Below, piece by piece: positions 18,682 to 27,370 of a stretch of 64,000 nucleotides of DNA. Source of the stretch: Xylanibacter ruminicola (GTDB lineage: Bacteria; Bacteroidota; Bacteroidia; Bacteroidales; Bacteroidaceae); assembly GCF_900107775.1 (NCBI RefSeq), contig NZ_FNRF01000001.1:1-64000 (forward strand), given 5' to 3'. The translations under genes were made by a program, and so were the position numbers. The notes beneath the pieces are model-generated. The model saw only the letters and a list, made by a program, of their open reading frames with translations, did not search any database and was not told the origin of the DNA. Each line of letters opens with the position of its first letter. Within the stretch, counting starts at the first letter, position 1.

Positions 18682-18709
18682 GCCCCCATCATTATTTTCT
18701 CACATATTA

Positions 18710-18740
18710 TTGCACGATTCAATAATTATGCTTATCTTTG
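18710..18740 (+). promoter_or_regulatory. Promoter of the locus-1 regulator
   Basis: TTG (18710-18712), 20 bases, TATCTTTG (18733-18740). Only 9 bases separate the box from the first ATG at 18750, so the transcript has almost no leader unless a later ATG (18759 or 18762) is used. Confidence 0.65.
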
Positions 18741-18749
18741 CCGAAAAAT

Positions 18750-21482
18750 ATGATAGGTATGATGAAATGGTTATTAGCACTCATTGCCTTCGTTGCAATA
18801 CCAGTGATGGCCCAGACGCCTTGGCAGCGGGCTGTGGTTAACTATTCGCGCCAATCTTACCAGTCGGGCAACCAGAACTGGCAGATAGGTCAGAGTCCTG
18901 AAGGATGGATGTACTTTGCCAACAACAACGGTCTGCTGGAATACGATGGCACCAACTGGACCACCTACCCCCTACCGGGCAACACCAAGGTGCGTTCGGT
19001 GCTGCCTGTAGGCGACACCATCTATGTGGGTGCCTTAGGACAGTTCGGCAGATACATCCGTAATGCCAAAGGAAAAATGATATACCAGAATCTATCAGGA
19101 AAGGCCAACCAGAAAGAGCGTGTAAACATCTGGCATATCCACCGCATTGGCAACGACACATTTTTTCAGAGCGATGAGGCCTTTTATATCAACAATGATA
19201 AGATGCGGCTCGACTGCCGTCCTGGCGTACACTACTCGGCTGTGGTGTACAACCGACTTTACGTCACCTCTTACAAAGAGCTCTCGGTGCTTGTGGGCAA
19301 AAGGTTCGTACCACTGCCAGGCATCGACATCCGCAAAACGTCCGACATCGTGGCCATACTCCCCTGGCAACAGCAGTTGCTGATTGTGACAAGCCACAAG
19401 GGACTGTTTACCTACAGTCACCATCAACTACGACCTTTCGCCATTGCTACCGATATCGACAACCTGCAACTATCGTGCGCTGCATTGTCGGGATCAACGC
19501 TGGCCTTAGGAACCATGCAGGACGGGGTGATACTGATTGATATGAACCAGCATAAGGTGGAACGCCTGTCAACCAACAACGGCCTGCAAAACAAAACCGT
19601 GCTCTCGGCCACCTTCGACGCCGACAAGAATCTATGGCTGGCACTCGATAATGGTCTCGACTGCGTTCAGCTATGGTCGCCACTCCGCTTTCTCAACAGT
19701 CGCCAGTCGCCCATCGGTAGCGGCAACTGCAGTGTGAGCTATCAGGGCCAACTCTACCTGGGTACCAATCAAGGACTTTATGCCATGACCGATGGAAAGA
19801 TAAGATTCATTGAGGGCACTGGTAGTCAGGTACTGTGCCTCGACACCATCGGTGGTCAGCTCTTCTGCGGCGGGCGCCAGTTCTTTCTCAGCATCAACGA
19901 CCAGCACATCACCCACTACGGCAACCGCGGTGTGTGGGCCGTACGCCCATTGGCAGGCCATCCCGATGTGCTGTTAACCAGTTCGTATTGGGGCCTGCGC
20001 CTCATGCGTCGCTCATCACAAGGCTGGCGCATGGCCGAAGAGGTGAAGGGCGCCGGCATCTCGGCCAAGACGCTATATATAGAAGATATTACCAATGCTG
20101 TGTGGGTGGCCAATAAGGAGAAAGGCCTTTACCGACTGGTGCTCTCGCCCAATCTGCAGAACGTTGTCAGTAAGAAATGTTACAACTCAGCCACGCTGCC
20201 CAAGGGCGACAATGTTTTTATTGCCAAGGTGAATGGTGAGATGGTGATAGCCAGCCGACAAGGTTTGTTCCGCTATGATGCCAGCCACGACCAGCTGGTA
20301 CGCCACACATCGCTCGAGGAACAGTTAGAGGGGCATACCGCCTACACCTATATCTCTCAGACGCCCGACGGACATATCTGGTATGCCACCGATGGTGCCA
20401 TGCATGTGAGCAACGGCAAGTGGCACCGCAGCTATCTGAACAACTGTTTGATGGAGGACTTCGAGAGCGTGAGCTATACCAACCGACAGCAAGCCGTGAT
20501 AGGCACCGAAGACGGCTTTGCCCTACTCTACACCCAACAGGCACAGGACAGCACACGCGCCATCCTGCCCTACATACGTCGTATCATCATTGGCAATAAC
20601 GCCGACACACTCTACTATAAAGCCGAACAGCCACACATCAGTTGGAGGAATAACTCCATACGCTTTGAATACAGTGCCAACAGCTACGACCCTTCGCAAG
20701 CCGTGCGGTTCAGCTACTGGCTCGAAGGCTCTGACGAACAAGACTGGAGCCCATACACCCGTCGGCACGTCAAGGAATATACCAACCTGACCGAGGGGCA
20801 CTACACGTTCCACGTCAAAGTGATTAATCCCGACGGCAGCATTGGTAACGAAACCAGTTTTGAGTTTACCATCCTGCCACCCTGGTATCGCTCCTGGTGG
20901 GCCTATGCCCTTTATATCATCAGTATCATGGCAGCCATCTATGCATTGTATCATCGCATCATGAAGAGCAGGCAGCAACTGATTAAAGAGAAAGACGAAC
21001 AGATTGAGAATCTGGAGGAAGAGAAGCTGCAGATAGAACTGCGCGCCCGCCAGGACGAACTGGTACGTTCGCGCATGAATGTGGTACGTAAGAACGAGAT
21101 GCTGCAGGAGATTAAGAAGACTGCCGTGAGCATCAACAACGGACTGAGCGAGGAAAACCTGCCAGCCATCAAACGGCGTGTGGTGCGACTGATCGGACAG
21201 ATTGATACGAATATCGAACACGACGACGACCTGGAAGCCTTCCGCAACTCGTTCGACAACGTGCATCATCACTTTCTGAAGACCCTTGGCGAGCGCTATC
21301 CACAGCTGTCGCACAAAGAAAAAATGCTTTGCGCCTACATCCGTATGAACCTGATGTCGAAAGAGATTGCGCCGCTGCTCAATATTTCCATCCGTGGTGT
21401 AGAGATAGCCCGCTACCGCATTCGCCAGAAGTTAGATTTGGAGTCAAAAGCCAACCTCACAGAATTCCTGCAGAATTTGTAG
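18750..21482 (+). CDS. Membrane-bound sensor regulator: beta-propeller, Y_Y_Y domain, one membrane span, LuxR-type helix-turn-helix
   Basis: The ~910-residue protein starts with a signal/anchor (MMKWLLALIAFVAIPVMAQ). A long periplasmic part has propeller-like repeats (QSPEGWMYFANNNGLLEYDG, DADKNLWLALDNGLD, TPDGHIWYATDGAMH) and a Y_Y_Y domain (EYTNLTEGHYTFHVKVINPDGS). A single membrane helix (WWAYALYIISIMAAIYALYH) lies near residues 714-733. A coiled coil then leads to a C-terminal LuxR/GerE-like DNA-binding domain (LSHKEKMLCAYIRMNLMSKEIAPLLNIS). There is no histidine kinase or receiver domain, unlike the usual hybrid two-component regulators of such loci. It probably senses locus-1 oligosaccharides and acts directly on DNA. 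Start could be 18750, 18759 or 18762. Confidence 0.87.
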   Translation: MIGMMKWLLALIAFVAIPVMAQTPWQRAVVNYSRQSYQSGNQNWQIGQSPEGWMYFANNNGLLEYDGTNWTTYPLPGNTKVRSVLPVGDTIYVGALGQFGRYIRNAKGKMIYQNLSGKANQKERVNIWHIHRIGNDTFFQSDEAFYINNDKMRLDCRPGVHYSAVVYNRLYVTSYKELSVLVGKRFVPLPGIDIRKTSDIVAILPWQQQLLIVTSHKGLFTYSHHQLRPFAIATDIDNLQLSCAALSGSTLALGTMQDGVILIDMNQHKVERLSTNNGLQNKTVLSATFDADKNLWLALDNGLDCVQLWSPLRFLNSRQSPIGSGNCSVSYQGQLYLGTNQGLYAMTDGKIRFIEGTGSQVLCLDTIGGQLFCGGRQFFLSINDQHITHYGNRGVWAVRPLAGHPDVLLTSSYWGLRLMRRSSQGWRMAEEVKGAGISAKTLYIEDITNAVWVANKEKGLYRLVLSPNLQNVVSKKCYNSATLPKGDNVFIAKVNGEMVIASRQGLFRYDASHDQLVRHTSLEEQLEGHTAYTYISQTPDGHIWYATDGAMHVSNGKWHRSYLNNCLMEDFESVSYTNRQQAVIGTEDGFALLYTQQAQDSTRAILPYIRRIIIGNNADTLYYKAEQPHISWRNNSIRFEYSANSYDPSQAVRFSYWLEGSDEQDWSPYTRRHVKEYTNLTEGHYTFHVKVINPDGSIGNETSFEFTILPPWYRSWWAYALYIISIMAAIYALYHRIMKSRQQLIKEKDEQIENLEEEKLQIELRARQDELVRSRMNVVRKNEMLQEIKKTAVSINNGLSEENLPAIKRRVVRLIGQIDTNIEHDDDLEAFRNSFDNVHHHFLKTLGERYPQLSHKEKMLCAYIRMNLMSKEIAPLLNISIRGVEIARYRIRQKLDLESKANLTEFLQNL

Positions 21483-21510
21483 CATAACTAAAGAAAAAGT
21501 TGTACCTTTG
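21477..21510 (+). promoter_or_regulatory. Promoter of the AEC transporter gene
   Basis: TACCTTTG at 21503-21510, with TTTG at 21477-21480 (22-base spacer, slightly long). Only four bases lie between the box and the ATG at 21515, so the mRNA would be leaderless or would start translation at a later ATG (21527 or 21530). Confidence 0.6.
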
Positions 21511-21514
21511 CACC

Positions 21515-22426
21515 ATGTTTGTAGTGATGATGACACTGTTTGTCATAGTATTAGTGGGCTATGGCGCAGGCAAATTGGGATATTTAGGAGGTGATTTCGA
21601 CAGACAACTGTCGAGATTGGTAATCAACATGACGTGTCCGGCGCTGATTCTGTCGTCGGCTATGACGGGCGAACTGCCTGACCGCGAGTATATTCTGCCG
21701 TTATTACTCATCAGCGTTATTACCTATGCGGTGCTTACAGGTATTGCCTTTCTGTTGCCACGCTACCTTACCAAGAAGAAAGACGACGAAGGTGCAATCG
21801 GTTTTGCACTGATGTTTGGTAATGTGGGCTTTATGGGCTACCCTGTGGTGGCATCGATATTCGGACACGAGGCCGTGTTCTATGCAGCGGTGCTGAATGT
21901 AGTAAACACATTTGCAGTGTTTACAGTGGGAACTATTCTGATTACAGGTAAAAATGAAGTGGAAGAGAGTAGATTTGAAAAGAAAGTACTCTATTCTACG
22001 CCAATGCTAGCCTGCTACCTGACCATGCTGATAGTAGCATTGCGCATTGATAATATCCCCGAAGCCATCAGCGCACCACTCACCATGATCGGTAATATCA
22101 CCGTGCCTGCAGCACTGTTGATTATCGGTTCATCGATGTCGAACCTCCCCATCAAATCGCTATTAGGTAACACCAGCGTTTATGCTACCACACTTTTCCG
22201 ACTGGCCATACTTCCCATCGGCATCTACTATCTGTGCACGCTTTTAGGCTTCTCGCAGTTTGTAGTAAACATCAATACGGTGGTGATTGCCATGCCTGTT
22301 GCTACTTACGGCACCATTCTGTGTTTAAAATACGGCAAAGATACCACGATGATAACCGAGGTAACATTTATTACCACCCTTATCTCCATGGTGTCCATCC
22401 CATTATTGGTTTTATTCTTTCTATAA
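21515..22426 (+). CDS. AEC family (auxin efflux carrier-like) membrane transporter
   Basis: The ~303-residue inner-membrane protein has about ten hydrophobic segments and AEC features: FVIVLVGYGAGKLGYLG at the start, an N-x-x-x-P-type crossing (VINMTCPALILSSAM), and a second half beginning near NIPEAISAPLTMIGNITVPAALLIIGSSMS. AEC carriers in bacteria move organic anions or malate; the substrate here is unknown. The first ATG after the -7 box was chosen. Its last 47 bases overlap the convergent comEC-like gene tail to tail. Confidence 0.85.
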   Translation: MFVVMMTLFVIVLVGYGAGKLGYLGGDFDRQLSRLVINMTCPALILSSAMTGELPDREYILPLLLISVITYAVLTGIAFLLPRYLTKKKDDEGAIGFALMFGNVGFMGYPVVASIFGHEAVFYAAVLNVVNTFAVFTVGTILITGKNEVEESRFEKKVLYSTPMLACYLTMLIVALRIDNIPEAISAPLTMIGNITVPAALLIIGSSMSNLPIKSLLGNTSVYATTLFRLAILPIGIYYLCTLLGFSQFVVNINTVVIAMPVATYGTILCLKYGKDTTMITEVTFITTLISMVSIPLLVLFFL

Positions 22427-23564
22427 GCAGATAGCAACAAACAATCAGCACATAGATAAACACAACCTGAAGGATGGTTGGATGCAAGTTACCGATACTG
22501 GCACCCGGCAAGTTAGCGATGGCATCAAGTGCCGCATTCAATCCTTGCACTATATATAATAATAGGTACGCGAGGGACGGGAACAACAATACGACTACCG
22601 ACAAGCACAAAATAAGAAATGCCGCAGGCACCACCAGGAAGTTAGTGAGCAGGAAACAGGTGGAGAACTGCGCGAAGTAATAGGCAATTAATGGAGCTAC
22701 GCCCAACTGCGCCGCCATTGAGACAGCTACCATCCCCCAGCCTTTAGCCACCCACGGATGTTCCATATAGTATTTATCGGAAAAAACACCGGTGAATACT
22801 GGCACAAACAGCAGGATGGCCCATACCGCCATAAACGACATCTGAAATCCCACATCAAACAGCCAGGCAGGATTCCACAGCAACATCACCAAAGCCGTAA
22901 ACGCCAACACGTTGACCGACATTTTGTTTCGGTGCCCGATGGATAAGATACCATAGATGGTAAGCATCACAGCCGAACGCACGGCACTGACAGGCATGCC
23001 TACCAGCAATACAAACGCCCATACGACCAGGATGGAGAGCAACTGCGACACAGCCGGCCATCGCCGTCGAGGCAGCAACAACGACAACAGCATGTAGATG
23101 ATGCCTAAATGTAAGCCGCTGAGTGCCAATACATGTGAGGCACCACTCACAGAATACATACTTCTAACCTCACGCGTCAATGCCGTCTTATCGCCTAACG
23201 ACATAGCTGCCACCACCGCATAGGCGTCACCATCGAGTCCACCATCCTGATAACGCTGCAACAACTGTTCGCGCTGCTCGAGGAAGAAACTCCTGGAACG
23301 GTCGAAACGCGACTCTGTGGATGCATGTTCAGATGTTTGCTGATGATACTGCATCACACACATCCCCAGCAACAGGCAACATACCAGAATGGCCACCGAC
23401 TGTGCATGGGCCTGTTTATACAGCAACAAAGTCACGAACACCATGCCCACCAGCACAGGCAGAATGGGAACAGGCAGCCACACATAGTGAGCAATGACGA
23501 TTCCAATCATCATACTAACCGTTACTGGCGCCACCGGACAAGTATCAAATATTCGACTTTGCAT
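22380..23564 (-). CDS. ComEC/Rec2-family membrane protein, short form
   Basis: The 394-residue polytopic protein carries the Competence domain signature ALSGLHLGIIYMLLSLLLPRR, preceded by GDKTALTREVRSMYSVSGASH. ComEC forms the inner-membrane channel for single-stranded DNA in natural transformation. This version has only a reduced N-terminal region and stops after the last membrane helix, with no metallo-beta-lactamase domain; many full-length ComEC proteins are 650-800 residues. It could be a reduced but functional channel core or a paralogue. It overlaps the AEC gene by 47 bases at the 3' end. Confidence 0.83.
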   Translation of the reverse strand: MQSRIFDTCPVAPVTVSMMIGIVIAHYVWLPVPILPVLVGMVFVTLLLYKQAHAQSVAILVCCLLLGMCVMQYHQQTSEHASTESRFDRSRSFFLEQREQLLQRYQDGGLDGDAYAVVAAMSLGDKTALTREVRSMYSVSGASHVLALSGLHLGIIYMLLSLLLPRRRWPAVSQLLSILVVWAFVLLVGMPVSAVRSAVMLTIYGILSIGHRNKMSVNVLAFTALVMLLWNPAWLFDVGFQMSFMAVWAILLFVPVFTGVFSDKYYMEHPWVAKGWGMVAVSMAAQLGVAPLIAYYFAQFSTCFLLTNFLVVPAAFLILCLSVVVLLFPSLAYLLLYIVQGLNAALDAIANLPGASIGNLHPTILQVVFIYVLIVCCYLLIERIKPIMGWTPWR

Positions 23565-23573
23565 ACCAAGTTA

Positions 23574-23581
23574 CAAAAGTA
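23574..23581 (-). promoter_or_regulatory. -7 box of the comEC-like gene
   Basis: Minus-strand TACTTTTG (23581 to 23574). Nine bases separate it from the ATG at 23564, again leaving almost no leader. No convincing -33 element was seen. Confidence 0.5.
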
Positions 23582-23590
23582 CAACTATTT

Positions 23591-23621
23591 TTGGGAATAT
23601 AAGAAATATTTCGTAACTTTG
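23591..23621 (+). promoter_or_regulatory. Promoter of the terC gene
   Basis: TTG (23591-23593), 20 bases, TAACTTTG (23614-23621). A 28-base gap then leads to the ATG at 23650 with an AAGAAAGT purine stretch as ribosome-binding region. Confidence 0.7.
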
Positions 23622-23649
23622 TCGCCGCAAATATAATAAAAAAGAAAGT

Positions 23650-24645
23650 ATGGAAATGGTTCATATACCTATTTGGGCGTGGATATTATTCTACGTGTTA
23701 GTGTTTATCATGCTGCTCATCGACCTGAAGTCGTTTGGTAAGAAAGGGCAACACGAGGTGAGCGTATCCGAGGCGCTGAAGATGACTGCCGTATGGATTG
23801 GCGTATCGTTAATATTCTGTGGCGGCATCTATCTGTTTTACCCAGGCGACGCCCACGAGAAAGCGATGGAGTTTCTGGCGGGTTATCTGATTGAGAAATC
23901 ATTATCGATGGATAATCTGTTTGTATTCCTGATGCTGTTCTCGTTCTTCGGGGTGCAACGCAAGTACCAGCACGAGGTGTTGTTCTGGGGAATTTTTGGT
24001 GCCTTGGTACTGCGCAGCATCTTTATTTTTGCCGGTACCGCAATGATAGCCCAGTTTGAATGGATATTAGGCTTGTTTGGTTTGTTCCTGATTTATACAG
24101 GCATCAAGATGTTCGGACATAACGATGAACAGGTTGACCCATCGAATAATATCTTTGTGAAGCTTTTCAAGAAGTTCTTCCCTGTGACCGACCAGATGCA
24201 CGAGGGTAAGTTCTTTATCATCGAGAACGGCAAGCGACTGGCTACGCCCCTGTTTATTGCACTGTTGGTGATTGAGACTACCGATGTGGCCTTTGCCGTT
24301 GATTCAATCCCTGCCGTATTCTCAGTGAGCCGCGATCCGTTTATCGTGCTCACCTCCAACATCTTCGCCATTCTGGGTCTGCGTGCCCTGTACTTTGCAT
24401 TGGCAGCAGTCGCCAGGTATTTCACCTATCTTAAATATGGGTTAGGTATCATCCTGAGCTTTGTGGGTGTAAAAATGCTGTTGGCCATGAACGAATACGT
24501 GAATGCATTCGGCGAGATGATTGGATTAAGTATCAACATGCCACACATCGAGGTACCTACCACACTTTCGTTGGCCATCATCTTCGGCGTTTTGGTGTTA
24601 TCGATGCTACTATCCGTATGTGTATCAAAAGCAAAAACCAAATAA
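23650..24645 (+). CDS. TerC/Alx-family integral membrane protein
   Basis: The 331-residue TerC-family protein has about nine membrane spans. Characteristic pieces are LIDLKSFGKKGQHEVSVSEAL, the acidic membrane motif SLSMDNLFVFLMLFSFFGV, and VIETTDVAFAVDSIPAVFSVSRDPFIV with two conserved Asp residues within the membrane. Alx and related TerC proteins export manganese or load metal to secreted proteins; the tellurite name is historical. The next gene starts three bases after its stop, so the M20 gene is probably co-transcribed. The metal substrate here is inferred. Confidence 0.9.
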   Translation: MEMVHIPIWAWILFYVLVFIMLLIDLKSFGKKGQHEVSVSEALKMTAVWIGVSLIFCGGIYLFYPGDAHEKAMEFLAGYLIEKSLSMDNLFVFLMLFSFFGVQRKYQHEVLFWGIFGALVLRSIFIFAGTAMIAQFEWILGLFGLFLIYTGIKMFGHNDEQVDPSNNIFVKLFKKFFPVTDQMHEGKFFIIENGKRLATPLFIALLVIETTDVAFAVDSIPAVFSVSRDPFIVLTSNIFAILGLRALYFALAAVARYFTYLKYGLGIILSFVGVKMLLAMNEYVNAFGEMIGLSINMPHIEVPTTLSLAIIFGVLVLSMLLSVCVSKAKTK

Positions 24646-24648
24646 AAT

Positions 24649-25719
24649 ATGGAAAACAAAAACTATCTTTACGATGCCGTAGCCTTACTGAAGGAGCTTA
24701 TTGCCATTCCTTCGGTTAGTAGAGAAGAGACGAGAGCTGCCGATAAGCTGGCTGATTTCCTGAATATGTGGAATCTGCCATTCGGTCGCGAGGGTAACAA
24801 CCTCTGGGTGGGCTGTCCTGATTGGGACAACAATCGACCTACCGTGATGCTCAACGCCCATATCGACACCGTAAAACCCGTTAGCTCGTGGACACGCGAT
24901 CCATTTTCACCAGATCAGGAATACGACGTAATCTATGGTCTGGGCTCAAACGACTGTGGTGGCGGACTGGTTTCGTTATTGCAGGCTTATCGCATTATGC
25001 TCTATCACCCTCGCAACTATAATCTGTTATGGGTAGCCTCAGCCGAGGAAGAGATATCTGGACAGAACGGTTTGACCCGCGTGCTGCCCTTTCTGCCTAA
25101 GATAGATGTAGCCATTGTAGGCGAGCCTACAGGCATGCAACCCGCCATTGCCGAGAAAGGACTGATGGTGATTGATGGTTATGCTCACGGCAAATCGGGC
25201 CACGCTGCCCGTAACGAAGGTGTAAATGCTATCTACGAAGCACTCGATGATTTGGTTTGGCTTCGCGATTACAAATTCCGTAAGGTGAGTCCACTGTTAG
25301 GTCCTACGAAGATGACGGTGACCATTGTTGAAGGCGGTACCCAGCATAACGTGGTGCCCGATACGCTGCATTTTGTCATTGATGTACGCACCAACGAGTT
25401 CTATCAGAACGAATATCTGTTTAACTTCCTGTGCAAAAAGATGACCAAATGCGAGTTGCGCGCTCGTTCGTTCCGTCTGCACTCATCGGCCATCTCGCCC
25501 GAGCATCCGCTCATTAAGAGATGTATCGACAGAGGCATGCAGCCCTTCGGTTCGCCCACACTGAGCGATCAAGCGCTGATGCCATTCCCATCATTCAAGT
25601 TGGGCCCAGGCGAGTCGAGCCGCTCACACTCTGCCAACGAGTTCATAAAGATTTCGGAAATTGAGCAGGCTATTGATACCTATGTAGCCCTGCTAGAAGG
25701 GCTAGATTTACTAGGATAA
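24649..25719 (+). CDS. M20-family metallohydrolase (ArgE/DapE-like deacylase)
   Basis: The 356-residue cytoplasmic enzyme has the M20 di-zinc layout: NAHIDTVKP (first metal His and catalytic Asp), GLGSNDCGGG (bridging Asp), SAEEEISG (catalytic Glu-Glu), GEPTGMQP, and a dimerisation domain beginning near GYAHGKSGHAAR. Close Bacteroidetes relatives act on N-acyl-ornithine or N-acyl-citrulline in arginine synthesis, so that role is possible, but no arginine genes adjoin it. It ends 19 bases before the convergent EnvC-like gene. The short gap contains GGCTAGA/TCTAGCC complementarity without a clear T-run. Confidence 0.85.
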   Translation: MENKNYLYDAVALLKELIAIPSVSREETRAADKLADFLNMWNLPFGREGNNLWVGCPDWDNNRPTVMLNAHIDTVKPVSSWTRDPFSPDQEYDVIYGLGSNDCGGGLVSLLQAYRIMLYHPRNYNLLWVASAEEEISGQNGLTRVLPFLPKIDVAIVGEPTGMQPAIAEKGLMVIDGYAHGKSGHAARNEGVNAIYEALDDLVWLRDYKFRKVSPLLGPTKMTVTIVEGGTQHNVVPDTLHFVIDVRTNEFYQNEYLFNFLCKKMTKCELRARSFRLHSSAISPEHPLIKRCIDRGMQPFGSPTLSDQALMPFPSFKLGPGESSRSHSANEFIKISEIEQAIDTYVALLEGLDLLG

Positions 25720-25738
25720 CTAGCCGGGCAGGGCCAGG

Positions 25739-27370
25739 CTATCTAGCCAACCAGCCCTCAGGGTTCAGTTTTGCACTGCCTTTGCGTAACTGGAACTGCA
25801 TCAAACCCTCAGCACCCACACGACCAAGTGTCTGTCGGGTGCTTACTTTTTGTCCGCGGCTCACGTTCACCGAAGCCAAGTCGCAATAAACCGACAGATA
25901 GCTACCGTGACGTACAATGACTACAGTGGTGCCGGCATAGCTGAACACAGCACTCACCTCGCCATCAAACACACATCTCACAGCAGCCCCGGGCTGTCCC
26001 TTGATGTCGATACCTTTCTTATCGAGTGTTACATGTCCCTTCACATCGGTTACGTGATTGGTACCAAAGTGGTTCACGATGCGATAGCCGCCTGCAATAG
26101 GCATGGGTAATCTGCCGCGGTTGCTCTCAAAGTTACCACTCAGTCGGCGGTCTTCGCTTGAAACGGTATAAACCTCTGTTTCCGACTTACGCGCCTCGGC
26201 CACCTCTTTCTCATGCGCTTTGGCATCGGCAGCCGCCTTACGCTCGGCAGCCAGTCGGGCACGTTCTGCCTCAGCAGCAGCGCGCTCGGCAGCCGCCTTC
26301 TCTTCAGCATTCTTACGGGCAGCAGCCGCACGGGCTTCGGCCTTGGCTTTCTCCTCGCGAGCCTTCGCCTCAGCAATACGTCGCTCGTTCTCCTTACGAG
26401 CCGCTTCGGCTGCAGCCTGTTTGCGGGCCAGTTCCTCAGCCTTACGTTTAGCCTCAGCCTCAGCAGCCTTACGCTTAGCTTCAGCCTCAGCACGAGCTTT
26501 GGCACGCGCTATCTCTTGGGCAATCAAACGGTCGATCTGAGCATTCAACTCAGCATCGCGTTTTTTCTGTTGGTCAATGATTCCCTGAATAGTTTTCTGC
26601 TGTTTCTGCAACGAAGATACCATCTTCTGCTGCTCTTCCTGCTTACCCTCGAGCGAACGGCGTTCCTGTTCGTCTTTTACCAACAGGTTGTTCTTTTCTC
26701 TCTTGGTATCCGTCAGCTCACTATGCGCCTCAGCCACCTGCTCTTTCATCGACTTCACTGCCTCGGCCTGATTCTGCTGATAGGCAGCATACTCACGCAC
26801 AAAACGCAGTCGTCGGTACATCTGCGACAGGTTCTTAGCACTGAACACAAACATCAGGCGACTCTGCAGATTACGGTTGCGATGCATGTACTTCATCGAT
26901 TTGATGAAACGCAACTTACGCTCTTCGAGTTCCTTCTCGAGTGTTACCAGCTGTACCTCCAAAGTATGGATATTACCATCAAGACGATTGATATCATGAC
27001 GGATGGTATCAATCGACTTACGCTTATCGGCAATCTCGTTGTTGATAATCAGCAGGTTCTGCAAACGTTTCTTAACATCACGCTCGTTGGCTTTCAACTT
27101 GCGCTGCTGCTCCTCAATCTGCTTGCGTACCCTTTGCTGCTCGGTCTTCAGACTGTTAACCGTTACAGGCTGCTTGGATGCAGAACTCTTGGTGGTTGTC
27201 TTCTTACCTTTACCCGTAGATTTCTTGCTGCCCGACTTCTTAGTTGTGGTAGCCGTACGTTTTTGCACAGACTTTTTTTTCGCCTGCTGTGCAATAGCAG
27301 GCGAAGAAAACGAGATGAGTGCTATCAGCACCATCGCGATATATCGCATACGTAACACTCTATTCATCAT
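25739..27370 (-). CDS. EnvC-like coiled-coil protein with degenerate M23 (LytM) domain
   Basis: The 543-residue exported protein has a signal peptide ending in SSPAIAQ, a Lys/Ser/Thr-rich linker, and two long coiled-coil regions (about 60-290 and an Ala/Glu/Lys/Arg-rich helix about 290-410). The C-terminal LytM/M23 domain covers about 425-543. The zinc-ligand positions are altered: KKGIDIKG lacks the usual His before the Asp, YCDLAS stands in place of YAHLS, and MQFQLRKG in place of LHFEIR. Like E. coli EnvC, it should not cut peptidoglycan itself but activate amidases at division sites. It is the last gene of the dut operon and overlaps DUF4292 by four bases. Confidence 0.88.
   Translation of the reverse strand: MMNRVLRMRYIAMVLIALISFSSPAIAQQAKKKSVQKRTATTTKKSGSKKSTGKGKKTTTKSSASKQPVTVNSLKTEQQRVRKQIEEQQRKLKANERDVKKRLQNLLIINNEIADKRKSIDTIRHDINRLDGNIHTLEVQLVTLEKELEERKLRFIKSMKYMHRNRNLQSRLMFVFSAKNLSQMYRRLRFVREYAAYQQNQAEAVKSMKEQVAEAHSELTDTKREKNNLLVKDEQERRSLEGKQEEQQKMVSSLQKQQKTIQGIIDQQKKRDAELNAQIDRLIAQEIARAKARAEAEAKRKAAEAEAKRKAEELARKQAAAEAARKENERRIAEAKAREEKAKAEARAAAARKNAEEKAAAERAAAEAERARLAAERKAAADAKAHEKEVAEARKSETEVYTVSSEDRRLSGNFESNRGRLPMPIAGGYRIVNHFGTNHVTDVKGHVTLDKKGIDIKGQPGAAVRCVFDGEVSAVFSYAGTTVVIVRHGSYLSVYCDLASVNVSRGQKVSTRQTLGRVGAEGLMQFQLRKGSAKLNPEGWLAR

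Noticed and set aside
20951-21259. Minus-strand Ser/Arg-rich frame over the regulator's coiled coil
   Set aside because: Antisense shadow of a charged coiled coil.
25700-25748. GGCTAGA/TCTAGCC complementarity between the M20 and EnvC-like genes as a bidirectional terminator
   Set aside because: The pairing arms are only seven bases, lie partly inside genes and lack a T-run on either side.
26213-27355. Open frame of 380 codons opposite the EnvC-like gene
   Set aside because: Antisense to the Ala/Glu/Lys-rich coiled coil; the Leu/Ser-rich translation is a by-product of that composition.
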